Assembly: GCF_000724625.1 (NCBI RefSeq) | Contig: NZ_CP007139.1 | Span: 1,798,001-1,862,000, forward strand | Length of the DNA: 64,000 nt | Direction: 5' to 3' | Source of the DNA: Fimbriimonas ginsengisoli Gsoil 348 | Lineage (GTDB): Bacteria > Armatimonadota > Fimbriimonadia > Fimbriimonadales > Fimbriimonadaceae | Shown: in pieces, positions 41,920-51,539 of the stretch | Position numbering within the stretch: position 1 is the stretch's first letter | Layout: each line of letters opens with the position of its first letter | Notes under the pieces: generated by a model | Told to the model about the DNA's origin: nothing | The model's input: the letters and a program-made list of their open reading frames with translations, nothing else | The model's database searches: none | Translations under genes and position numbers: made by a program

Positions 41920-44532
41920 ATGGATTCCAAGCGCTTGGTGGTCATCGATGGCTACTCGCTGCTCTACCGCGCGTTCTTTGCGACGAGGTATCTCAGCACC
42001 AGTGACGGGCGGCCGACCAATGCGCTTCATGGGTTCACGTCGATGCTCTTTCTTCTCCTGGAGAAGGTGAAGCCCCACGCCATCGTGGTCGCCCTCGACG
42101 CACCCGGCAAAACGTTCCGGCACGCCGAATACGAGGCGTACAAAGGGACGCGCCGCGAAACGGCCGACGAGCTCAAGGTCCAGCTCGTTGGGGCTCGCGA
42201 TTTCATCGCATCGCTTGGGATCCCCAGCGTCGAGATGACCGGATACGAGGCGGACGACGTCGTCGGCACCATCTCCTACCTCGCGGAGACCAACGGCTAC
42301 GACACAACGATCGTGACGGGCGATCTGGACGCGCTCCAACTCGTCGATAAATGCGTCTCCGTACTCACGATGAAGATGGGCGTCACCGACACCGTCACCT
42401 ACGGCCCCGCGGAGGTGGTGGAGCGGTACGGTTTCGGCCCGGAGTTCGTCCCGGACTTCAAGGCGCTGAAAGGAGATACCAGCGACAACATTCCCGGCGT
42501 CCCCGGCATCGGCGACAAGGGCGCGGCCGAGCTCATCCAAGGGTTCGGAACAATCGAAGAGATGATCCGGCGCTTCGACGAGCTTCCCGCCAAATACCAG
42601 AAGAAGATCGAAGGGAACCAGGAGCAGATGCTCTTGAGTAAGCGCCTCGCCACCATCGTGCGAGACGTGCCGCTCAAGTACGACTTCAAGCCCTTCGTTT
42701 TGACCGAGGCGCAGATGACGGCCGCGGTGGCGATGTTGGAGAGCTTCGAGTTTCGACAGCACGTCCGCCGAGCCCCCATCGTTTTGGGGCAGTACCTCGA
42801 CGGCAACTCCCCGGCCTCCCAAGACGGGGTCGGCGGACCGGCGGCCGAAATCGAGGACGAGGCGATCGAGGTGCGCAATTGCGAAGCCGCAAGCTACGGC
42901 GACCTCGTCAAGTTCGTGGACGACCGGATCTACGCCGTCTACTTCGCCCAACCGCTCACCGCGCGCCGTGACCTGTTCGGCGAAAGCGAGCGAAAGGCGT
43001 ACGTCGCGGTCGGCGCCGATGTCTGCGAGACGAGCGAGGCGGACGCCCTGAAGCTCATTGGAGATATTCCCGGACTGGCCGTCCTTCACGACGCCAAGGC
43101 GGCCTACCGCCAATTCCCCGGCTACCGCCCCGCTCCCCGGTTCGATACGTTACTGGCCGCCTACGTGCTTCGATCCGAGCGAAGCAGCTACCCGCTTCGG
43201 GACCTGGTTCAAGGCCAGCTCGATACCGCGCCACCGAACACGCCGCAAGAGATGGCGGCGGCGCTATATCTGCTTGAGAAGCCTCTGGCCGAGCGCCTTA
43301 TCAAAGAAGACCAGGATCGGGTGTATCGCGAGGTCGAGCTCCCGCTGATCCCCGTGCTCGCGGAAATGGAGAACTTAGGCGTCTGTACCCGACGCGATCA
43401 GCTTCGGGAATTTAGTAAAGAGCTCGAGATCGCGATCGAGCGGATCACGCAGCACATCTACGAGCTCGCTGGCGAGCGATTCACGATCGGGTCTCCGAAG
43501 CAGCTCGGCGAGGTCCTCTTCGATAAGCTGAAGCTGCCCGGCGCGACCAAAACGAAGACCGGCTATGCGACCGGAGTCGAAATCCTCGGCGAAATGGCGG
43601 GGACCCACGAGATCGCGGCCGAAGTGCTCTCTTGGCGGGAGCTGACGAAGCTGAAGAGTACGTATGCCGACTCGCTCGAGAAGCTGGTTCAGGCGGACGG
43701 ACGGATCCACACCACGTACAGCCAGACCGTCGCCGCCACCGGCCGGCTTTCGTCCAACGATCCGAACCTCCAGAACATCCCGATCCGAACCGAGCTTGGC
43801 CGCGGCATCCGCAAGGCGTTCGTCGCCGACAAAGGATATTGCATGGCCTCGCTCGACTACTCGCAGATCGAGCTTCGCATCCTCGCCCACATGTGCGGCG
43901 AGGCCGCCCTCGTCGATGCGTTCCGAGAGCGGGTGGACGTTCACACCGTGACCGCGCAGGAGATGTTCGGCCTTGGAGAGGGAAAGGCGACGAAGGAACA
44001 GCGGCGGCTGGCCAAGATGCTGAACTACGCGGTGCTTTACGGCGTGAGCGAATTCGGCCTGGCGCAGCAGCTCGGCGGCGGATTTTCCGTAGCGGAGGCG
44101 CGAGAGCTGATCAAGCAGTACAACGAGCGGTTCCCCAGCGTGCGAGAATTCACCAAGAGCATCGTGGCGGAAGCGAAGAGCAAAGGGTTTACGACCACTC
44201 TCTATGGGCGGCGCCGCTACCATCCGGACATCCATGCGCCGAAGATGAACGAGCGCAAGGCGGCCGAACGGCAAGCGATGAACGCCCCGATCCAGGGAAC
44301 CGCCGCCGATATGCTGAAGATCGCGATGCTCCGCTGCCGCGATATCTTGGACGGCGGACCGACCCGGATGCTGCTGAACGTCCACGACGAACTCGTCTTC
44401 GAGATTCGCGAAGGAGACGAGGCGGTGATTCCGAAGCTGCGGACGGCGATGGAGATGGCCCTTCCGCTAACCGTCCCGATCGAAGTCGACGCCAAAATCG
44501 GCCCCGATTGGAACGACATGACCCCGGTATAG
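41920..44532 (+). CDS. polA: DNA polymerase I
   Basis: An 870-residue polymerase. The 5' nuclease domain spans about residues 1-290 (VVIDGYSLLYRAFF, YEADDVVGTI, VTGDLDALQLV). The middle 3'-5' exonuclease-like domain lacks the first Asp-x-Glu motif (RIYAVYFAQ instead) and keeps only FDTLLAAYVL, so proofreading is probably lost. The polymerase domain has SLDYSQIELRILAHM (motif A), AKMLNYAVLYGVSEFG (motif B) and NVHDELVFE (motif C). I start at ATG 41920 with AGAAAGG upstream; the longer frame would translate the tandem repeat. Confidence 0.95.
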   Translation: MDSKRLVVIDGYSLLYRAFFATRYLSTSDGRPTNALHGFTSMLFLLLEKVKPHAIVVALDAPGKTFRHAEYEAYKGTRRETADELKVQLVGARDFIASLGIPSVEMTGYEADDVVGTISYLAETNGYDTTIVTGDLDALQLVDKCVSVLTMKMGVTDTVTYGPAEVVERYGFGPEFVPDFKALKGDTSDNIPGVPGIGDKGAAELIQGFGTIEEMIRRFDELPAKYQKKIEGNQEQMLLSKRLATIVRDVPLKYDFKPFVLTEAQMTAAVAMLESFEFRQHVRRAPIVLGQYLDGNSPASQDGVGGPAAEIEDEAIEVRNCEAASYGDLVKFVDDRIYAVYFAQPLTARRDLFGESERKAYVAVGADVCETSEADALKLIGDIPGLAVLHDAKAAYRQFPGYRPAPRFDTLLAAYVLRSERSSYPLRDLVQGQLDTAPPNTPQEMAAALYLLEKPLAERLIKEDQDRVYREVELPLIPVLAEMENLGVCTRRDQLREFSKELEIAIERITQHIYELAGERFTIGSPKQLGEVLFDKLKLPGATKTKTGYATGVEILGEMAGTHEIAAEVLSWRELTKLKSTYADSLEKLVQADGRIHTTYSQTVAATGRLSSNDPNLQNIPIRTELGRGIRKAFVADKGYCMASLDYSQIELRILAHMCGEAALVDAFRERVDVHTVTAQEMFGLGEGKATKEQRRLAKMLNYAVLYGVSEFGLAQQLGGGFSVAEARELIKQYNERFPSVREFTKSIVAEAKSKGFTTTLYGRRRYHPDIHAPKMNERKAAERQAMNAPIQGTAADMLKIAMLRCRDILDGGPTRMLLNVHDELVFEIREGDEAVIPKLRTAMEMALPLTVPIEVDAKIGPDWNDMTPV

Positions 44533-44555
44533 GTTCGGCCTCCGTGCCGAACCTA
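44530..44555 (+). terminator. hairpin starting at the polA stop codon
   Basis: TAGGTTCGGC / GCCGAACCTA with loop CTCCGT. The first three bases are the polA TAG stop. There is no U-run, so termination strength is uncertain. Confidence 0.55.
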
Positions 44556-44570
44556 ATGTATCATCGACGC

Positions 44571-44990
44571 ATGATTTCTAGACGTGCGACGCTCCTCGCC
44601 TTACCGTTCCTTATCCTCGCCGTTGGCTGCGCCAAGAAGGCGACCGTAGTCGGCAAGTGGAAGGTCGATCCCCAACTCGTCAGTTCGCCTCCCGCCGGGG
44701 TGAAGCCAGATTTTATGACCGGCTTCGCCTCGACGTTCACGTACGAATTCAAAGACGACAAGACATTTAAGGGTTCGATGTCGGAGGGGACCTATACGGT
44801 CGATGGGACTAACGTGGCGATTACCACCACGAAGCTCGCGGGTCAAGATCTTCCGGCGCAGGCGCGCGCTAAACCACAGATGACCGGCCAGCTCAGCGAG
44901 GATGGCAACACCCTGACCTTGAACCTCCCCAAGAGCGGAATTCTGCCAGCCTCGTTATCTTCGGTGAAGATGGTTCGAGACAAGAGCTAA
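44571..44990 (+). CDS. small lipoprotein
   Basis: A 139-residue protein with a lipoprotein signal: ATLLALPFLILAVGC is a good lipobox (LAVGC), so the mature protein starts at Cys20 and is membrane anchored. The rest is a beta-rich lipocalin-like stretch (GKWKVDPQ, FTYEFKDDKTFKGS, TYTVDGTNVAITTTKL) as in small bacterial proteins that sense or store lipids. No specific family recognised. Its stop overlaps that of the convergent gene by 4 bases (CTAA). Confidence 0.78.
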   Translation: MISRRATLLALPFLILAVGCAKKATVVGKWKVDPQLVSSPPAGVKPDFMTGFASTFTYEFKDDKTFKGSMSEGTYTVDGTNVAITTTKLAGQDLPAQARAKPQMTGQLSEDGNTLTLNLPKSGILPASLSSVKMVRDKS

Positions 44991-45307
44991 ACGGCTTCGC
45001 AGGCTTCGGCGAGATACTTTATCGCCGCGTCGCAGTGCCAACGGACGTGCTCCAACTCGGTAGACAGGGCTTGGAGCGCCGCGGCGAGATCCCCTGCCTG
45101 AACCGAAACCACGGCCGGCGTCAGCTCATCCCGGATCCGGTCCGCCGCTTGCAGCAGGTCATGGATGTCGACGGCGATCCCATCGACCACCGCCGACTGG
45201 TACCCGGCTTTGACGATCCGATCCTGAGCATCCTCCCCCAACTGCCAATACTCCGGCACCATCGGGTCGTTCCGGTCGATATTGGGATCTGGCAGTGGGT
45301 CGGACAT
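44987..45307 (-). CDS. hypothetical helical protein
   Basis: A 106-residue protein, almost wholly helical after an acidic, proline-rich start (MSDPLPDPNIDRNDPMVPEY). It has the look of a small helical-bundle partner protein but I recognise no family. It lies just downstream of prfA on the same strand with 15 bases between, so it is probably cotranscribed with it. Confidence 0.65.
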   Translation of the reverse strand: MSDPLPDPNIDRNDPMVPEYWQLGEDAQDRIVKAGYQSAVVDGIAVDIHDLLQAADRIRDELTPAVVSVQAGDLAAALQALSTELEHVRWHCDAAIKYLAEACEAV

Positions 45308-45322
45308 AAACGGGTTTTACGG

Positions 45323-46387
45323 TTACTGAGGATCGTCCTCGGCTAGCTTTCGGGTTTGCTCGTCTTGGATGAGGGCGTCGATCATTCCCTGGATGTCTCC
45401 GTCTAGGAAGGCGGAGAGGTTGTGGATGGTGACCTTGATCCGGTGGTCGGTGACTCGGCTTTCCGGGAAGTTGTAGGTGCGGATCTTTTCGCTACGGTCG
45501 CCGCTGCCGATTTGCCCCTTTCGAATGCCCGACCGCTCTGCGTCGGCTTCGTCTTGTTTCATCTGGAGCAGCTTCGCGCGGAGCACGTCCATCGCCTTGA
45601 TCTTGTTCTGAGCCTGGCTTCGCTCGTCCTGACAGGTGCTGACGAGGCCGGTCGGCTTGTGGATGATCCGGATGGCCGTCTCGTTCTTCTGCATGTGCTG
45701 GCCGCCGGCCGAGGAGGAGCAGAAGGTGGAGATTTCGAGCTCCTTCGGGTCGATGTGGAGGTCCACTTCTTCCGCCTCTGGGAGTACGGCGACAGTAACG
45801 GTGGAGGTATGAATTCGGCCTTGGCTCTCGGTGGCCGGCACTCGCTGCACCCGGTGGACGCCGCTTTCGAACTTGAGCTGAGAGTAGGCGCCCTGGGCGT
45901 CGATGTTGAAGACCACCCGGAGAAGGCCGCCGATGCCGCTCTCTTCATGCTCCACCAGCTCGGTTTTCCAGCGCTTGCGCTCGCAGTAGCGCATGTACAT
46001 TCGAAGCAACTCGGAGGCGAAAAGTCCCGCTTCGTCGCCGCCGGCGGCGGGACGGATCTCCACGATGACCGGCTTATCGTCCAGCGGATCCTTGGGGACG
46101 AGCATCCGCTTCAGGTTCTGCTCGTACTCGGCGATCCGAGTGCGGAGTGGCTCGATCTCGGCCTGCGCCATCTCCCGCATCTCCGGGTCGTCCAGCATCT
46201 CCTGGGCCTCTTCGAGCTCGCCCACGGCTTTGCGGTACTCGCGAGAGGTGGTCACGATCGGCTCCAACTCCGAACGCAGCTTTCCTAGGCGCTGGAGTTC
46301 TTTTGGGTTCACGACGACGGCGGGATTGTTAAAGTCCGCCTCGATCGAATCGAACCGGCGTTCTACTTCGTGGAGCTTATCGAGCAT
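45323..46387 (-). CDS. prfA: peptide chain release factor 1
   Basis: A 354-residue release factor. The GGQ catalytic motif is in CSSSAGGQHMQKNETAIRI, and the codon-recognition tripeptide is PAT (RVPATESQGRIHTS), which marks RF1 (UAA/UAG). Length and the coiled N-terminal domain match. It starts at ATG 46387. In many genomes it is followed by hemK/prmC; here a small helical protein gene follows instead. Confidence 0.96.
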   Translation of the reverse strand: MLDKLHEVERRFDSIEADFNNPAVVVNPKELQRLGKLRSELEPIVTTSREYRKAVGELEEAQEMLDDPEMREMAQAEIEPLRTRIAEYEQNLKRMLVPKDPLDDKPVIVEIRPAAGGDEAGLFASELLRMYMRYCERKRWKTELVEHEESGIGGLLRVVFNIDAQGAYSQLKFESGVHRVQRVPATESQGRIHTSTVTVAVLPEAEEVDLHIDPKELEISTFCSSSAGGQHMQKNETAIRIIHKPTGLVSTCQDERSQAQNKIKAMDVLRAKLLQMKQDEADAERSGIRKGQIGSGDRSEKIRTYNFPESRVTDHRIKVTIHNLSAFLDGDIQGMIDALIQDEQTRKLAEDDPQ

Positions 46388-46499
46388 AGGGGTTTATGGA
46401 AAGAGTGTACCGTTCGGCGTCTTGGCCACCTTCGGCGAAGCCGCCCTATCTATTTCTACGCCGGTTCACGCGGTACGCTAACGGCCTCAGGAGTTGCCG

Positions 46500-47117
46500 T
46501 TGAAGACCGCAAAGGAGCCGAACCGAACCCTGGAGCATATCCCCGGCGCTTGCGGCGCCGATGAAGCAGGGCGAGGGCCGCTGGCGGGACCGGTGGTGGC
46601 GGCGGCGGTAATCCTTCCCGAGGGGTTCGATATCGCCGGGCTCGACGACTCGAAGAAGCTCGATCCGCCGACTAGGGAGCGACTCGCGGAACGGATTTTG
46701 CTGGGTGCAATCTTTGCGATCGAAGTTTCCGAACCGGACGAGATCGATCGGCTCAACATCCTCCACGCGAGCGAAGCCGCCATGTCGCGCGCGATCGCGC
46801 GGCTTCCCGCGACGATGGTGTATGTGGACGGCCATCGGCTCCCCCCCGGCCTGACTTGCCCCGCCGAAGCGGTTATAAAAGGGGATGGGCGGTTCGCTTG
46901 CATCGCGGCGGCAAGCATCTTGGCCAAGACCACCCGAGACCGCCTCATGACCGAGATGGCGGCCCGGTATCCCGGATACGGTTTCGAGCGGCACTTCGGC
47001 TACCCGACGCCCGAGCACTTCGAGGCGCTCCGGAATTTGGGGCCGTGCGCCATTCACCGCCGCTCGTTCGCTCCGGTGCGCGAGGCCGACCAACGATGCC
47101 TAATCTTCGAAGCGTAG
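46500..47117 (+). CDS. rnhB: ribonuclease HII
   Basis: A 205-residue RNase HII that cuts RNA in RNA-DNA hybrids. Metal ligands are in [14 protein letters not shown] (Asp-Glu) and VYVDGHRLP, with the [15 protein letters not shown] segment and the family end RRSFAPVR. I start at TTG 46500, 7 bases after AGGAG; an earlier TTG at 46494 lies too close to that site. The yraN gene overlaps its 3' end by 22 bases. Confidence 0.93.
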   Translation: MKTAKEPNRTLEHIPGACGADEAGRGPLAGPVVAAAVILPEGFDIAGLDDSKKLDPPTRERLAERILLGAIFAIEVSEPDEIDRLNILHASEAAMSRAIARLPATMVYVDGHRLPPGLTCPAEAVIKGDGRFACIAAASILAKTTRDRLMTEMAARYPGYGFERHFGYPTPEHFEALRNLGPCAIHRRSFAPVREADQRCLIFEA

Positions 47118-47440
47118 GGCGTCTGGCGGAAGACCGGGCCGCCGATTTCCTTATCCAAGAAGGGTTCACGATCGTCACCCGCCGCTACAAGGCGCGGCAC
47201 GGCGAGCTTGATTTGATCGCCCTGGAGGGTGACCTGCTGGTCTTCGTGGAAGTGAAAGAGAGGCGCAAGGCCGGGTACGTCCCTGAGGAATCGATAGGCG
47301 ACGCAAAGCGCCGGTCGCTCTTCTTGGCCGGGCAACAGTACCTCGCGGACGTCGAGGAACCCGAGCGCGAGGTCCGCTTCGATCTCATCACCATCGACGC
47401 CGACGGCCTCCGTCACTACCGGGACATTCTGTCGGAATAG
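47096..47440 (+). CDS. YraN family (UPF0102) endonuclease-like protein
   Basis: A 114-residue protein of the UPF0102 family with a PD-(D/E)XK-type core: Glu and Asp in [20 protein letters not shown], where ExK closes the motif. The family is often encoded right after rnhB, as here. ATG 47096 overlaps the rnhB end, suggesting coupled translation. The cellular role is unclear; a link to DNA repair or uptake has been proposed for the family. Confidence 0.92.
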   Translation: MPNLRSVGRLAEDRAADFLIQEGFTIVTRRYKARHGELDLIALEGDLLVFVEVKERRKAGYVPEESIGDAKRRSLFLAGQQYLADVEEPEREVRFDLITIDADGLRHYRDILSE

Positions 47441-47449
47441 AGCGCAGAC

Positions 47450-47496
47450 GTGGCACGGGCGGCTCGCCCGTGGGTATCTCGGGCGGCCCGCCCGAG
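47450..47496. repeat. two-hairpin half copy of the GTGGCAC element
   Basis: It begins GTGGCAC, followed by CGGGC/GCCCG hairpin, the spacer GTGGGTATCT and hairpin CGGGCGG/CCGCCCG. It lies 10 bases after yraN. An A-run follows, which reads as a U-run on neither useful side, so it is a repeat rather than a clear terminator. Confidence 0.7.
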
Positions 47497-47535
47497 AAAA
47501 AAGCATTTGGTCCTAAACCATATTTAGGCGCAGGG

Positions 47536-47817
47536 TCAAGCCGTATACGGCCCGGATTGAGGAACCCGGATCGGGAGATCCAACTCAGCCGCGCGTCCTC
47601 TTGGGAATTCTTCCTCGGAGGTCACTCGCACGTGGCGGTTGTCGACCCACCAGATCTCTTGCTCGTCGTTCACGAGGACGACGTAGCCCGCTCCCGTGTC
47701 CGAATAGCTCTCGATCTTATGGACTTTGTACGTCTTCGAAGGATCGAATCCGCGCTCGGCTCCGCTCTCCTTTGAGACGTATTGCTTGCAAAATTTTTCA
47801 ACGACGCGAACGTACAT
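47536..47817 (-). CDS. hypothetical protein
   Basis: A 93-residue protein (MYVRVVEKFCKQYVSKESGA...) with a small beta-barrel look: KTYKVHKIESY, AGYVVLVNDEQEIWWVDNRHVRV alternate strands. An AGAGGG site precedes the ATG by three bases. No known family. It is divergent from asnS with 146 bases between. Confidence 0.65.
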   Translation of the reverse strand: MYVRVVEKFCKQYVSKESGAERGFDPSKTYKVHKIESYSDTGAGYVVLVNDEQEIWWVDNRHVRVTSEEEFPRGRAAELDLPIRVPQSGPYTA

Positions 47818-47906
47818 AAACCCTCTTTGCCGCGCTGTCGGCGGCTGATCTGTTTTGACCGGCCGGACCAGGGCGGGTTCCGGGTTGTGGGACGATCGGT
47901 TCGGGG

Positions 47907-47930
47907 GCCGGTCTGGAAGACCGGCGGTCC
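47907..47930. repeat. copy of the GCCGGTC-TGGAA-GACCGGC repeat
   Basis: Stem GCCGGTC/GACCGGC with loop TGGAA, followed by GGTCC. It lies 34 bases before the asnS start and would form a hairpin in the leader. The same unit is at 55843 and 57418. Confidence 0.7.
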
Positions 47931-47963
47931 GGTGGTTGACGAACGGTAAACTCGCTACCTTCC

Positions 47964-49385
47964 ATGGACTACCGCCGAACCTACGTCCGCGATCTCTTCG
48001 ACATGCCGCCAGGGACGGCGACTTCGGCCTATGGTTGGGTCAAGACTCGCCGAGATAGCAAGGGGATCTCGTTCGTTCAGATCTCCGACGGATCTTGCTT
48101 CAAGGACTTCCAGGTTATCGTCAACGAAGGGGTTCTCTCTTCCGACGACCTGAAGCTGCTCACAACGGGAGCCTGCGTACGGTTCGACGGCAAGATCGTC
48201 GAGTCGCCCGCCGCCGGACAGGCGGTGGAGATGCAGGCGGAAGCAGTCGAGGTTTTCGGCGCGGCCGACCCGCAGACTTATCCGCTCCAAAAGAAAGGGG
48301 CGACGATGGAGTACCTGCGGGAGATCGCCCACTTGCGGGCTCGAGGTAACACGTTCGGCGCGGTTTTTCGGGTTCGAAACCGGGCGGCCTTCGCAATCCA
48401 TAAGTTCTTCCAGACGCGCGGCTTCCACTACGTCCACACCCCGATCATCACCGCGAGCGACGCGGAAGGGGCAGGGGCGATGTTTCAGGTGACGACTGCC
48501 GTGGAGACCGTGGAGAAGGCGGTCGAAGGAGGGACGGAACACCAGGCCGCGTACCGCATTCGGAACGCGAATCCGAAGGAGGACTTTTTCGGAAAGCCAT
48601 CTTATCTAACGGTCAGCGGGCAGCTAGAGGCGGAGACGCTGGCGATGGGAATGACGAACGTGTACACGTTCGGCCCTACGTTCCGGGCGGAGAACAGCAG
48701 CACCAGCCGCCATGCGGCCGAGTTCTGGATGGTGGAGCCGGAGATGGCGTTCTGCGATCTCGAAGGGGATATGAACCTCGCCGAGGAGTTCCTCAAGGAA
48801 GTGGTGGCGGACTTGCTGGACCAGTGCGGCGACGACCTCTCTTTCTTTAATCAGCGGATCGAGAAGGAGCTGTTGGAAACCTTGCAGCACGTCGTTTCAT
48901 CACCTTTCGAGCGCTTAACCTATACGGAAGCGGTCAAGCTGTTGGAAACGAGCGGGGAAAGCTTCGAGTTTCCGGTCCACTGGGGCGCCGATCTCCAGAG
49001 CGAGCACGAGCGCTGGCTCACCGAGACCAAGGTCGGGCGGCCGGTGATCCTCACCGACTATCCGAAGGAGATCAAGGCGTTCTACATGCGGGCGAACGAG
49101 GACGGGAAGACGGTTCGCGCAATGGACGTTCTGGCCCCCCGGATCGGCGAAATCATGGGCGGATCGCAACGCGAGGAGCGGCTCGACGTGCTGGAAAGCC
49201 GCATTACCGAGATGGGCCTCCCGCTGGAGCCGTACTGGTGGTATCTGGACCTGCGAAGGTTCGGCACCGCACCCCACGCCGGCTTCGGCCTCGGATTCGA
49301 GAGGCTGCTGATGTACGTCACGGGGATGAAGAACATCCGGGACGTGATTCCTTACCACCGGACCCCCGGGCATGCGGAGTTCTAA
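47964..49385 (+). CDS. asnS: asparaginyl-tRNA synthetase
   Basis: A 473-residue class IIb synthetase. The N-terminal OB-fold binds the anticodon ([20 protein letters not shown]). Class II motif 2 is [20 protein letters not shown] with the AsnRS-specific region, and motif 3 is [26 protein letters not shown] is typical of AsnRS rather than AspRS. It charges tRNA-Asn. ATG 47964; no strong ribosome site, and a hairpin lies shortly upstream. Confidence 0.95.
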   Translation: MDYRRTYVRDLFDMPPGTATSAYGWVKTRRDSKGISFVQISDGSCFKDFQVIVNEGVLSSDDLKLLTTGACVRFDGKIVESPAAGQAVEMQAEAVEVFGAADPQTYPLQKKGATMEYLREIAHLRARGNTFGAVFRVRNRAAFAIHKFFQTRGFHYVHTPIITASDAEGAGAMFQVTTAVETVEKAVEGGTEHQAAYRIRNANPKEDFFGKPSYLTVSGQLEAETLAMGMTNVYTFGPTFRAENSSTSRHAAEFWMVEPEMAFCDLEGDMNLAEEFLKEVVADLLDQCGDDLSFFNQRIEKELLETLQHVVSSPFERLTYTEAVKLLETSGESFEFPVHWGADLQSEHERWLTETKVGRPVILTDYPKEIKAFYMRANEDGKTVRAMDVLAPRIGEIMGGSQREERLDVLESRITEMGLPLEPYWWYLDLRRFGTAPHAGFGLGFERLLMYVTGMKNIRDVIPYHRTPGHAEF

Positions 49386-49432
49386 GACTTAGCGAAACCG
49401 CAACGGCGATTCTAAGGTAACTGTACGTCGAA

Positions 49433-50803
49433 ATGGAACGTCGTGCCGGGTGGCTGCCAGCGGTGACCGGCGCGTTCGCCGGGGTTGCCACCTGGCTTGT
49501 CTCGGAGCCGTTTACCCATACCGCCCGCGAGCACGGGACCCACATGGGGCTCCACTCGTTTTCGCTGGGCTCGTTTTACGGCTGGTTCGCCCACATGATG
49601 TTGGGCGCCTTGATCGCGGGTTCGCTCGCGCTGGTCATTTCTCTTCAACGGACCGGCTGGCGGCGAGCCCTGGCCGCGGGTGCGGTCGGGATGCTGGTGG
49701 GTGGGGCCCTGACCTGCGGGGCAGACGCCCTGAGCGACTGGATTGGGATCCAGATGGTGCGGGGGCGGAGCGGACTGCTGCCGAACCCGGGCGATCAACT
49801 GGCGCCGGTCATCTGGCATATCTCCGTCTCGCTCGCCTTGGCGTTCTCGGTGACGATCGCCGCCCAACCGACGGCGGCTCGATTTCGACGGGCGTTGGCG
49901 GCGGCGGTAGTAGCGGCGGTAGTGGGTTACATGATCCGCCAGGCGATCGCTCCCCTCGAAGCCGTTAACCAGGTTTCCCAGATCGATCTGTCTAACTTCG
50001 ACCCGAAGAACCCGGACGCGATGATGGCTCAGATTTCCAAAGAGGCGATGGCCTCGGCTTGGCAGCCTTGGAGCATCATGCGCCTGGCCGAGTGGATGAC
50101 GATGGGGATCGTGATGGGCTTGGCCCTTAGTCTCAGCGACATCTTCTTGAGAACCGCATCGTTGCGGCTGGACCTGGGACGGGGAGAGGGGCGAACTTAT
50201 CCGCTGGATAACGGGCCGAACCGGATCGGAACCGCGGAGGGGTTGGAGGTTCGCCTTCCGTTCCAACATGGGACGGCTCCGATCCACGCGATTATCGATC
50301 CTCGGCAGGGGCACTGGGCGATCACGGACTTAACCGGTCAGGGACTTACGGTGAACGGCTATCCGGCTCGCGAAGCACTTTTGCGCGAAGGGGACGTGGT
50401 CGGAGTCGGACCTTACTTCTTGCGGCTGGTGCTTGGACGGGAAGGGCGGACGATGTCGTACGATCCGACCGAGCACGAGGTGGTCCTCATCGACAATCCT
50501 CAACCGATCGCCGAGGCGTCTCTCGACCACCGGCTGATCGACCCGTTCGGAAAAGTGATCCCCCTATCGCTGGGGAGCTGGGTGGTGGGAAGAGGCGAGG
50601 GGGCGCAGATCCGCCTGGACTACGACGGCCGGGTTAGCCGGCAACACGCTCTGCTGGAGGTGCTGCCGAACGGCGCGAGCTTGCAGGACCTCGGCGGCGC
50701 TAACGGTACCAGCGTGAACGGCGACCGGCTCACCCGATCGGTCTCGCTGAAGGACGGCGACCGGGTGACGGTTGGGGGGACAACCCTTCAGTATCGGAGC
50801 TGA
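49433..50803 (+). CDS. membrane protein with C-terminal FHA domains
   Basis: A 456-residue protein. The first ~235 residues hold five or six hydrophobic helices (WLPAVTGAFAGVATWLV, FAHMMLGALIAGSLALVISL, AAGAVGMLVGGALTCGADAL and others). Then a degenerate FHA-like region (about 250-330; ITDLTGQGLTVNGYPA) and a complete FHA domain (about 370-455) with GSWVVGRGEG, RVSRQHALLEV and GGANGTSVNGDRL, which bind phosphothreonine. It would sense Ser/Thr kinase signalling at the membrane; no kinase is in the window. Confidence 0.87.
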   Translation: MERRAGWLPAVTGAFAGVATWLVSEPFTHTAREHGTHMGLHSFSLGSFYGWFAHMMLGALIAGSLALVISLQRTGWRRALAAGAVGMLVGGALTCGADALSDWIGIQMVRGRSGLLPNPGDQLAPVIWHISVSLALAFSVTIAAQPTAARFRRALAAAVVAAVVGYMIRQAIAPLEAVNQVSQIDLSNFDPKNPDAMMAQISKEAMASAWQPWSIMRLAEWMTMGIVMGLALSLSDIFLRTASLRLDLGRGEGRTYPLDNGPNRIGTAEGLEVRLPFQHGTAPIHAIIDPRQGHWAITDLTGQGLTVNGYPAREALLREGDVVGVGPYFLRLVLGREGRTMSYDPTEHEVVLIDNPQPIAEASLDHRLIDPFGKVIPLSLGSWVVGRGEGAQIRLDYDGRVSRQHALLEVLPNGASLQDLGGANGTSVNGDRLTRSVSLKDGDRVTVGGTTLQYRS

Positions 50804-50806
50804 CCG

Positions 50807-51436
50807 TCAGGTCGAGATGTGCTGCTGCCAACCGGTCATGCCGACGCACGACAGAAGATTCATGATGGCGTCGGGATGCATCTTCCAGCCGAACAGCCCG
50901 GCGAGACCCATGAGGACGCCGAAGAACATCGGAACGACCGAAAGCCAAAAGAGCCACTTCTTCTGAGTCAGCGAGGTGATCGCCAGCAGGGTAATGGTGA
51001 GGGCGAGCAGGGCGTCGGATAGGTCGAACTGGTCGTCGTGGGTGTTGAGGCGGTTGTAATCGTCTTCGTAACCCTGGGCCTTTTTCCCGAACTCTTCCTT
51101 CTTCGCATCCTCTTCTTTCGCCTTGGCCAAGTGGCCGGCCGCGAGAGCGTCGGCCTTTGCTTTCGCCGGGCCGGTGAGGCTCATGCTTTGGATTTGAAGC
51201 TGCTCGGCCGTACCGATGAGAACCTTCGACTGCGTGTTCTTGGCCTGGTAATACCCCCAGGCGTCGATTTTGTCCGCCTGGTCTTTCTGCATCGCCTGAA
51301 CGATGTTGTCGTCCTTCACCTTGCAGACGCCCATGAAGCTGGCAAGCAAAGCAATGGTCACCGCCACCATCGCATTCAGCCGACTCTTAGCCGCATCCGC
51401 CGCCTGCTCTTCGATCTCTGTCGGATTGATGTCCAC
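50807..51436 (-). CDS. DUF4337 family membrane protein
   Basis: A 209-residue protein matching the DUF4337 layout: an early transmembrane helix (AMVAVTIALLASFMGVCKV), a polar helical middle (VQAMQKDQADKIDAWGYYQAKNT-type stretch, cut here), and two C-terminal helices (LSDALLALTITLLAITSL, WLFWLSVVPMFFGVLMGL). The function of the family is not known. ATG 51436; convergent with the FHA gene, 3 bases apart. Confidence 0.85.
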   Translation of the reverse strand: MDINPTEIEEQAADAAKSRLNAMVAVTIALLASFMGVCKVKDDNIVQAMQKDQADKIDAWGYYQAKNTQSKVLIGTAEQLQIQSMSLTGPAKAKADALAAGHLAKAKEEDAKKEEFGKKAQGYEDDYNRLNTHDDQFDLSDALLALTITLLAITSLTQKKWLFWLSVVPMFFGVLMGLAGLFGWKMHPDAIMNLLSCVGMTGWQQHIST

Positions 51437-51539
51437 CGAGTTACGTTAGCGCATTCCGCGGCCGGTTGGTTCCTTTGTCGGTCGCCTCGTTAAGGGACCA
51501 GCCGCCGGCGCGCCGAAAGAGCTCCGCCGCGCACGTTCT

